Shown: positions 7,082-13,380 of the stretch, in pieces
Layout of the letters: every line of letters starts with the position of its first letter
Numbering within the stretch: the stretch's first letter is position 1
NCBI GenBank assembly: GCA_021802745.1
Contig: JAJZRK010000061.1
Location: 1 to 15,563 of the forward strand
Source of the DNA: a bacterium
GTDB taxonomy: Bacteria; Gemmatimonadota; Gemmatimonadetes; Gemmatimonadales; Gemmatimonadaceae
Direction of reading: 5' to 3'
DNA: 15,563 bases
Position numbers and translations under genes: made by a program
Notes under the pieces: model-generated
The model's database searches: none
Told to the model about the DNA's origin: nothing
What the model saw: only the letters and a program-made list of their open reading frames with translations

Positions 7082-7720
7082 CTAACGCAGCCCCAGCAGC
7101 TTGTGTGTCTGGAGGCTCAGGCGCCAGCGCGGGTGCGTGAGGCAGTAGGCCACCGCCTCCCGCGTGTTGGCTTCGCGCGAGGGGCCATCCATGGGCTGCA
7201 GCAGGAAATGCCGGAAGGCGAGCTGCGCGAAACGCTCCGGCTCGGCGCCCGGCTGCGGATAGACCAGCTTGAGCTCGTCGCCGCCGCTGATGGCGAGCGG
7301 AGCGCCGGCCTTGGGGCTGACGCAGATCCAGTCGAACCCGCGCGGCGCGGCGATGGTGCCATTCGTCTCCACCGCCACCGTGAATCCGCGTTGATGCAGC
7401 GCGTCAATCAATGCCCCGTCGAGCTGCAGGAGCGGCTCGCCCCCGGTGCAGACGACATAGCGGGTGCCGGCTCCCTCCTGCTCGACCGGCCAGGCCGCCT
7501 CGACGGCGCGGGCCAGCCCGTCCGCCGTCGGGAAACGGCCGCCGTCGGGGCCAACGCCAAAGAAGTCAGTGTCGCAGAACTTGCACGTCGCACTCGCGCG
7601 ATCCTCCTCGCGCCCCGACCACAGGTTGCACCCGGCGAATCGGCAGAAGACCGCCGGGCGACCGGTGTGCACGCCTTCGCCCTGGAGCGTGAAGAAGATT
7701 TCTTTGACGGTGTAGTTCAT
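7082..7720 (-). CDS. queE: 7-carboxy-7-deazaguanine synthase QueE (radical SAM)
   Basis: A 212-residue radical-SAM enzyme that rearranges 6-carboxy-tetrahydropterin to 7-carboxy-7-deazaguanine in the preQ0 pathway. The iron-sulfur cysteines are C31, C46 and C49, spaced CX14CX2C rather than the common CX3CX2C. This is the layout known from Burkholderia multivorans QueE, which this protein resembles along its whole length (EIFFTLQGEG, NLWSGREED, CKFCDTDF, VVCTGGEPLLQLD, ETNGT, ICVSPKAGAPL, QPMDGPSREANT, SLQTHKLL). I chose the ATG at 7718-7720 because the conserved N-terminus MNYTVKEIFFTLQGEG begins there. The frame stays open 51 codons upstream, but that stretch is the intergenic heptamer repeat and part of queC. 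No strong ribosome site is seen, so coupling to queC is possible. Confidence 0.95.
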   Translation of the reverse strand: MNYTVKEIFFTLQGEGVHTGRPAVFCRFAGCNLWSGREEDRASATCKFCDTDFFGVGPDGGRFPTADGLARAVEAAWPVEQEGAGTRYVVCTGGEPLLQLDGALIDALHQRGFTVAVETNGTIAAPRGFDWICVSPKAGAPLAISGGDELKLVYPQPGAEPERFAQLAFRHFLLQPMDGPSREANTREAVAYCLTHPRWRLSLQTHKLLGLR

Positions 7721-7727
7721 GCGGGGG

Positions 7728-7790
7728 GATGGCGAAGGGCAGATGGCAGACCGCAGATGGCAGATGGCGGATGGCCGATGGCAGACCGCC
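7728..7790. repeat. 7-bp tandem repeat array (about 9 degenerate units) between queC and queE
   Basis: The plus strand reads as consecutive heptamers of the type GATGGCA/G/C and GACCGCA/C. The seven from 7742 to 7790 are clean and the two before (7728-7741) are degenerate. GATGGCAGACCGC occurs at 7742-7754 and 7777-7789, exactly five units apart. The array starts one base past the queC stop (7792-7794) and fills the 71-bp gap to queE. Like the 11-bp arrays, it abuts a stop codon. Confidence 0.85.
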
Positions 7791-7791
7791 G

Positions 7792-8517
7792 TCAGCGATT
7801 GCCGACGTATCGGACGGGGTCGGCGCAGCCGGCCTGCGCAAAACCGCGCCGCCGCAGCTGGCACGCGTCGCAATGGCCGCAGGCCGCGCCGTCCGGCGAC
7901 GGATCGTAGCAGCTGGTGGTCATCGCGTAGTCAACGCCCAGCGAGAGTCCGAGCTGGATGATCTCGCGCTTGGTCATCTGCATCAACGGGGCGTGCACGG
8001 CGAGACGCGTGGTGCCTTCCACGCCGGTGCGCGTGGCGAGATTCGCGAGCTGCTCGAACGTCGTAATGAACGCCGGACGGCAGTCGGGGTAGCCGCTGTA
8101 GTCGAGCGCATTGATTCCAATGAAGACGTCCTGCGCCGCGAGCACCTCGGCCCATGCCATCGCGAACGACAGGAAGATGGTGTTTCGCGCCGGCACGTAC
8201 GTGACGGGAATGCCGCTCCCCATGCTTTCCTCGTCACGGTCCTTCGGCACCGCAATGTTGGCGGTCAGCGCGGAGCCGCCGAACGGGCGCAGGTCAATGT
8301 CGCAGATGACGTGGCGTGCGACCTTCCACCGTGCCGCCAGCGCGCGCGCTCGCTCGAGCTCGAGCTCGTGCCGCTGGCCGTAGCGGAACGAGAGCGCGTG
8401 CACGGCATAGCCGGCGCGGGTGGCCCACGCGAGGACGGTCGCCGAATCGAGCCCGCCGCTCAGCAGCAGCACGGCGGGCGTGCCCGTCGGCACCGTAGGG
8501 ATGGCGGGCGGCGTCAC
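7792..8517 (-). CDS. queC: 7-cyano-7-deazaguanine (preQ0) synthase QueC
   Basis: A 241-residue ATP-dependent enzyme converting 7-carboxy-7-deazaguanine to preQ0, the precursor of queuosine in tRNA and of related 7-deazapurines. The PP-loop SGGLDS (20-25) binds ATP. The C-terminal zinc site has four cysteines C203, C213, C216 and C219 in TSCY...[30 protein letters not shown] and [12 protein letters not shown] are family landmarks. I chose the GTG at 8515-8517, which overlaps the aguA stop as GTGA and implies translational coupling; a further GTG at 8562 or internal ones are possible. It lies between aguA and queE in one minus-strand run. No preQ1 riboswitch is visible before it, as expected for an internal operon gene. 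Confidence 0.94.
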   Translation of the reverse strand: MTPPAIPTVPTGTPAVLLLSGGLDSATVLAWATRAGYAVHALSFRYGQRHELELERARALAARWKVARHVICDIDLRPFGGSALTANIAVPKDRDEESMGSGIPVTYVPARNTIFLSFAMAWAEVLAAQDVFIGINALDYSGYPDCRPAFITTFEQLANLATRTGVEGTTRLAVHAPLMQMTKREIIQLGLSLGVDYAMTTSCYDPSPDGAACGHCDACQLRRRGFAQAGCADPVRYVGNR

Positions 8518-9545
8518 GCCGGCTGCTGCTGCGTGAGGCAGTGCAGGGTGCCCAACCCCCACACCAGATCCACCGCGTGGATGCCGGTGACCAACCGGCC
8601 GGGAAAGAGCTCGGCCAGCGTATTGAGCGCCACGCGGTCGTTGGCGTCGTTGAACGTCGGCACCAGCACCACGCCGTTGGCGACGTAGAAGTTTGCGTAG
8701 CTCGCCGGGAGACGCTGCCCCTCCATCATCACCGCGCGCGGATACGGGAGCGTCACCACGCGCAGCGGTTCGCCGCGCGCGTCGCGGGCCGCGCGCAGCC
8801 GCTGCAGGTTGTCGAGCGACCGCGCGTGATTCTCATCGGCCGGGTCTTCCTCGTGCGCCAGCACCACCACGCCCGGCGCCACCCACCGCGCCACGTCATC
8901 CACATGCCCGTGCGTGTCGTCGCCGAGGCACCCGTCGCCGAGCCAGATGGTCGTCGGGCAGCCGAGGGCGTCGGCGAAGATCCGCTCGTAATCCGCGCGG
9001 CCGAGGCCGGGGTTGCGGTCCTGCACGCCGGAGAGCAGCCACTCCTCGGTCACCATGAGGGTGCCACGTCCGTCCGTCTCGATGCCGCCGCCCTCGAGGA
9101 TCACCGGGCCCGTGCCGTCGGGACGCAGCGGAACGCGGCGCGCGTGGCCGGTGACGCCCGCCACGAATTCGCCGACCGTCGCGTCGAGCGCGTAGTTGTC
9201 GTACTTCGCCCAGGCGTTGAAGCCCCAGTTGCACCACGTCAGCGCGCCGTCCTCACCGAGCACCCCGGTGGGCGCGCTGTCGCGCAGCCAGACGCGATCG
9301 GTAGGCTTGATGTGCAGGCGCACGTTGGCGGTGACATGGTGCGCCGCGAGGCACGCCTCCGCATCTTCGCGCACCGATTCGTCGCGACAGAGGATCTCGA
9401 CCCGCTCGGCGCGGGCGAGGACGCGCGCGATCTCGGCGAAGACCCACGGGATCGGCTCGAACTTGCCGGGCCAGTCGGGCTCGTGATGCGGCCACGCGAT
9501 CCACGTGGCCGCGTGCGGCTCCCATTCGGCGGGGAAGCGGGGCAT
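8514..9545 (-). CDS. aguA: Agmatine deiminase
   Basis: A 343-residue enzyme of the peptidyl-arginine-deiminase fold, expected to hydrolyse agmatine to N-carbamoylputrescine and ammonia. Family motifs are intact: [11 protein letters not shown] near the N-terminus, R88-D89 in [21 protein letters not shown] (151-162), the [10 protein letters not shown] block with H214 and D217, NDANDR (299-304) and the catalytic C336 in [13 protein letters not shown]. The ATG at 9543-9545 is preceded by GAGGA (9557-9553), which lies inside the end of aguB; the gap between the genes is only 3 bp. On the other side it overlaps queC by 4 bp. It is therefore the middle of a tight operon, and with aguB makes putrescine without urea or ornithine. 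Confidence 0.95.
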   Translation of the reverse strand: MPRFPAEWEPHAATWIAWPHHEPDWPGKFEPIPWVFAEIARVLARAERVEILCRDESVREDAEACLAAHHVTANVRLHIKPTDRVWLRDSAPTGVLGEDGALTWCNWGFNAWAKYDNYALDATVGEFVAGVTGHARRVPLRPDGTGPVILEGGGIETDGRGTLMVTEEWLLSGVQDRNPGLGRADYERIFADALGCPTTIWLGDGCLGDDTHGHVDDVARWVAPGVVVLAHEEDPADENHARSLDNLQRLRAARDARGEPLRVVTLPYPRAVMMEGQRLPASYANFYVANGVVLVPTFNDANDRVALNTLAELFPGRLVTGIHAVDLVWGLGTLHCLTQQQPA

Positions 9546-9548
9546 GCG

Positions 9549-10493
<945 letters not shown>

Positions 10494-10542
10494 GCGGGGG
10501 AATTTCACTTCCCCGTGGGGGGAACGCCATGGGGAGGCGAAC

Positions 10543-10662
10543 ATTGAGGACGTGGACCGAGGATTTCGATTGAGAATCGCGATTGTGGACCACGATGGAC
10601 GATCGCCCATCGGGATCCGCGATCGCGATCCGTGATCGGAATCCTCGGTCCACGTCCTCAAT
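10543..10662. repeat. 120-bp imperfect palindrome between glycerate kinase and aguB
   Basis: The 60 bases from 10543 and the reverse complement of the 60 bases ending at 10662 agree at 50 positions, with the outer 23 (10543-10565 and 10640-10662) perfect. There is no loop beyond the central CGATCG-like bases. In a plus-strand RNA five of the ten mismatches become G-U pairs, so that RNA would fold best. It lies 13 bases past the glycerate kinase stop and about 50 before the aguB start. It could be a small non-autonomous mobile or REP-like element acting as a terminator. No target-site duplication is evident. Confidence 0.85.
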
Positions 10663-10675
10663 CAGCTCCGCTTCG

Positions 10676-12016
10676 CTACATCCTGACCGCGATGACGACA
10701 TCCCCGACGTTGGTGCCGGTCAGCCCCGTCTTGAGCAGCGCCCCCGCCCGATGCAGTGGTTCATGGCTGTCGTGGCGATGCAGGGCGACCGCCGGGTCCA
10801 TCCCGGCCTCCATGATGCGCGCGACGGTGGTGGAGTCCACGATCGCGCCGGCGGCGTCCGTGGGGCCGTCCCGTCCGTCGGTGCCGGCGCCCAGGAGCGT
10901 GATGCCGCTCGCGCCACGCCCGGCGTTGGCGAGTGCGATGGCCGCCGCGAGCATCATTTCCTGGCAGCGCCCTCCAGTACCCTCGCCCGGGCTCATGGTG
11001 ACGGTCGTCTCGCCGCCCCAGAGGGCAACGCCGCCCCGTGGCAAGGCCATCGCCGCCGCCGCGACGCGCTCCCCCGCAAGTGCGGCCTCGCCGACGAGCG
11101 GCTCGTTCACGATGACCACCGGTTCGAAGCCCAGCACCCGGGCGCGAAGGGCGCCGGCGTCGAGCACGCCGCCGTTCCCGTGGACCGCCGGGACGCCGGC
11201 GAAGAGGAAGGCGGGTGCGTCGGATTTGGGCGTCTCGAGGCGCTCGCCGCGCATTACCTCGTCGAGGTACTTGAGCAATGCCCGAGGCGTTCGGTCCGCG
11301 AGGGCCGTGTCGTCGAGGAGCACGCGTACGTCCACGGCCGTCGAGGCATCCGGGACGCAGGGCCCCGAGGCGATGTTCGCCAGGTCGTCACCGATCACGT
11401 CGGAGAGCACGATCAGTTCGATGCGCGCCGGCGCGAGCTGCTGGGCCAGCCGGCCCGCCCCCCAGCGCAGAAAGCGCTTCCGGATCGCGTTCACCCGGCC
11501 GATGTCGAGGCCGGAATGCAACAGGGTGTCGCAGAGCGCGATGAGGTCGGTCGAGGCGATGCCGTCCACCGGAGCGGCAATCAGGCTCGACGCACCGCCG
11601 GAAAGCAGTACGAAGACCCGGTCGCCGCCGGGAACCTGATCGCAGAGCGCGCCCAGCGCCGCGGCGGCCGCAAACGAACGTTCCCCGGGGAGCGGATGGT
11701 CGCCGGAAAAGGTCTTGAGCCTCGGGTGCGGCGAGTCGGCGTCATGGGGACCGACAATGAGGCCGCCTGCTATGGTTGCGTTCCGCTCGGCCAATTCATG
11801 GACGGCGGCCCTCGCCATGGTGAACGCCGCCTTGCCGAGCGCGATGATCCAGATTGGGCGCGCCGGGCCGCGGTCCGCTGGGAGCCGGAGTCGAATGGCG
11901 CGGGCCGTGAAGGCGGTAGGATCGGCGGCGATGAGCGAGGCGGCAAACAGGTCTCGGACGGTGACCGCGCCGGAGCGTACCGACAGAATGGACGAACGGG
12001 TCATGGCGGATTGCAT
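10676..12016 (-). CDS. Glycerate 2-kinase (GckA/TtuD type, DUF4147 + MOFRL)
   Basis: A 446-residue enzyme expected to phosphorylate glycerate with ATP to 2-phosphoglycerate, feeding lower glycolysis from glycerate, tartrate, glyoxylate or serine-cycle routes. An N-terminal DUF4147 domain carries GKAA (K62), GDHPLPGERS, SGGASSL (139-145), VNAIRKR (175-181) and LSDVIGDD. The C-terminal MOFRL domain carries GGETTVT (from 334), GGRCQEM, GTDGRDGPTDAAGA (378-391) and the closing TGTNVGD (433-439). Length is normal. I chose the ATG at 12014-12016; another ATG four codons in is possible, and a GTG 24 codons upstream gives an unlikely basic tail. It stands alone, between a hairpin-rich leader and the palindrome at its 3' end. 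The type of glycerate kinase is clear; its pathway is not. Confidence 0.92.
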   Translation of the reverse strand: MQSAMTRSSILSVRSGAVTVRDLFAASLIAADPTAFTARAIRLRLPADRGPARPIWIIALGKAAFTMARAAVHELAERNATIAGGLIVGPHDADSPHPRLKTFSGDHPLPGERSFAAAAALGALCDQVPGGDRVFVLLSGGASSLIAAPVDGIASTDLIALCDTLLHSGLDIGRVNAIRKRFLRWGAGRLAQQLAPARIELIVLSDVIGDDLANIASGPCVPDASTAVDVRVLLDDTALADRTPRALLKYLDEVMRGERLETPKSDAPAFLFAGVPAVHGNGGVLDAGALRARVLGFEPVVIVNEPLVGEAALAGERVAAAAMALPRGGVALWGGETTVTMSPGEGTGGRCQEMMLAAAIALANAGRGASGITLLGAGTDGRDGPTDAAGAIVDSTTVARIMEAGMDPAVALHRHDSHEPLHRAGALLKTGLTGTNVGDVVIAVRM

Positions 12017-12087
12017 GCCGAACCTGAGTTCGATGACTGACAGACGTTGCCCGCCCTCCCCTCGTTGGGACGGCGGGGTCGTCCTCA

Positions 12088-12176
12088 CGCTCCATGATTG
12101 GTGGAGCGCGTCAGAAGTCCGTCACGGTGGCTTCGTCGAGGGGGCGGCGGGCGCCCTGGCCCCCGCCGCCCCCTCG
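12088..12176. terminator. Strong GC hairpins between the peroxiredoxin and glycerate kinase genes
   Basis: The 222-bp gap 12017-12238 holds no gene. Bases 12137-12151 and 12162-12176 form a perfect 15-bp, almost all-GC stem with a 10-base loop, 63 bases past the peroxiredoxin stop codon (12239). A second perfect stem, 12088-12094 with 12102-12108 (CGCTCCA/TGGAGCG, 7-base loop), lies in the glycerate kinase leader. There is no T-run after the large stem on the minus strand, so it is not a textbook intrinsic terminator. Termination, attenuation or mRNA 3'-end protection are all possible. Confidence 0.5.
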
Positions 12177-12238
12177 TTTGACGATCAGATGACGCCCGTG
12201 CGCCGTTCCCGACGCGGACGCCAATACGTGCACCGGAT

Positions 12239-12820
12239 CTACCGCCCCGGCTTGGCCACCTGGTCCACCGCCGAATCAAGCTGTGCGTACTGCTCCTGCG
12301 AGAGCGCCGAAAATGGACGGAAGATGTGCGTGATGCGTCCGTCGGGTCCGACGACAAAGACCACGCGCTGGTAGAACTTCTTCACCGGCCCGATGCCCTT
12401 GCCGGTGGTCGCGTATTTCTCCGCCACATCGCCGGTCGTGTCGCTGGCGAAGAGCACGGGGAAGTTCGCTTCCTTCGCCCACGCCGCCTGCACATCGGCG
12501 CCGTCGGAGCTGATGGAAATGGCGGTCACACCCTTGCCGCCGTTGAAGATCGTGGCGTACTGATCCCGGTACGCCTCATGTTGCACCGTTCAGCCCTTGC
12601 TCCGCGCCCTGGGGAAGAACGAGATGACGACGGTTTGCCCGCGGAAGTCGGCGAGGCGAAGCGCCTTCTCCATCACGCCGGCCTTCGAGGCGCCGGGGAG
12701 GGAGAAGTCGGGTGCCATGTCACCGACCTGGGGACTCTCGCCCTGCGCCCATGCCCGCGATGCCGCCAGCCCGACCAGGGCGACTGTCAGCACGGAGAGC
12801 GTCACGGCACGTGACGGCAT
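12239..12820 (-). CDS. Exported peroxiredoxin with in-frame TGA at the peroxidatic position (probable selenoprotein)
   Basis: An AhpC/TSA-type peroxiredoxin, 193 residues if the TGA at 12590-12592 is read as selenocysteine, expected to reduce peroxides in the periplasm. A signal peptide (about 1-25, AWA/QGE) precedes VGDMAPDFSLPG, VVISFFP and the active-site motif PxxxSxxU: P70, S74 and the TGA as residue 77, exactly where the catalytic cysteine belongs. The same frame continues with TVQHEAYRD, FPVLFASD, the conserved YQRVVFVVGPDGRI and a TAG stop. There is no cysteine anywhere, so residue 77 would be the only redox residue. A SECIS-like hairpin follows the TGA. TGA ends five other genes here, so the code is not globally changed. 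The ATG at 12818-12820 gives a compact signal peptide; 12850 is an alternative. A TGC/TGT-to-TGA mutation or a base error remains possible. Confidence 0.8.
12554..12592 (-). promoter_or_regulatory. Candidate bacterial SECIS element with UGA codon
   Basis: Read on the minus strand, UGA (12592-12590) is followed after 14 bases by GGCGUAC (12575-12569), loop CGGGAUCA (12568-12561) and GUACGCC (12560-12554). This is a perfect 7-bp stem with an 8-base loop. The loop begins 22 bases after the UGA, and the second loop base is G, matching the bacterial SECIS pattern (G in the first two loop positions, loop about 16-37 bases downstream). It lacks the bulged U of the E. coli fdhF element. The hairpin lies within coding sequence, as bacterial elements do. 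Confidence 0.72.
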
Positions 12821-12865
12821 TTGGGGGGACCCTCTGGTGAAGGACAGCATTCCGGACGACCTTCG

Positions 12866-12895
12866 TATCTAGTGGATGAACACCGGATCCTGCAA
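12866..12895 (-). promoter_or_regulatory. Possible promoter for the peroxiredoxin gene
   Basis: On the minus strand TTGCAG (12895-12890) and TAGATA (12871-12866) are 18 bases apart, a weak sigma-70-like match. Its position would leave almost no leader before the ATG at 12850 but a normal leader before the ATG at 12820, which mildly favours the latter start. Confidence 0.28.
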
Positions 12896-12912
12896 CCCGG
12901 TTCCTGACCGGG
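12896..12912. promoter_or_regulatory. Hairpin in the divergent intergenic region
   Basis: CCCGGT (12896-12901) and ACCGGG (12907-12912) form a perfect 6-bp inverted repeat with a 5-base spacer, between the divergent peroxiredoxin gene and the plus-strand unknown gene. It ends seven bases before the ribosome site of the latter. An operator or a leader hairpin are both possible. Confidence 0.4.
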
Positions 12913-12930
12913 CCGAACGGGAGGTGCGGC

Positions 12931-13332
12931 ATGGCGGACGCGATTGACCAGGTGCTCGACCGGCTCGTGCGCGACGTGGAGTCGGCGGTGCACGCGCTCT
13001 ACCGCGGCGACACGCGCCAGGCGACCGCCAAGGCGCGCACCGGCCACCTGCTGCGCGAGGCTGCCGACGCGTTGCGGGCGGTGGCGGGCGGAGCACCGGC
13101 GGCGAGTCCGGCCGCACCGCCCGCGGGAGTGGCGGCCACCGAGGTATCGGTCGGATGGACCCGGGAGGAGGGTGAGGCGGTAATGAAGTGTGTCACCGCT
13201 TGGCTCCCAATGGGCCCTCCGGCGAGCGCGGCGCCCGAATCACGATGCATCGCTTCGGGGCGTGAGATGGTACCAACATGGAGCGAGCGCGAGCGTGCGC
13301 GTGCGGCGTTGCGGAAGATTGCGGCGGTCTAA
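12931..13332 (+). CDS. Small protein of unknown function upstream of the kinase
   Basis: A 133-residue protein I do not recognise. The start is well supported: GGGAGGTG (12919-12926) lies four bases before the ATG, the best ribosome site on this strand in the window. The first 55 residues look amphipathic-helical (MADAIDQVLDRLVRDVESAVHALYRG), followed by an Ala/Pro-rich linker (about 53-70) and a second, basic helical end rich in Glu and Arg (SERERARAALRKIAAV). There are two cysteines, no signal peptide and no membrane segment. It precedes the Ser/Thr kinase by 48 bp on the same strand, so the two may be co-transcribed. A partner or substrate role is only a guess. It is divergent from the peroxiredoxin. 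Confidence 0.65.
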   Translation: MADAIDQVLDRLVRDVESAVHALYRGDTRQATAKARTGHLLREAADALRAVAGGAPAASPAAPPAGVAATEVSVGWTREEGEAVMKCVTAWLPMGPPASAAPESRCIASGREMVPTWSERERARAALRKIAAV

Positions 13333-13380
13333 CGGAGACGGCCCGGTGCCTGTACAACGAATGAAGCCAGTGAATGCCCA

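Noticed and set aside
8514..8600. preQ1 riboswitch controlling queC
   Set aside because: The region before queC is the coding end of aguA, and I found no preQ1 aptamer-like pseudoknot; the gene is internal to an operon.
10543..10662. Insertion sequence with a transposase
   Set aside because: Only 120 bp, no coding capacity and no target-site duplication visible; kept as a palindromic repeat instead.
12590..12592. TGA decoded as tryptophan or glycine throughout the organism
   Set aside because: TGA is the normal stop of the ABC exporter, gdpD, aguA, aguB and queC in this window.
12239..12850. Peroxiredoxin read as two separate genes or as a frameshifted pseudogene
   Set aside because: Both halves are in the same frame with one TGA between them, at the catalytic cysteine, and a SECIS-like hairpin follows. 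A point-mutation pseudogene cannot be fully excluded, but it does not explain the hairpin.
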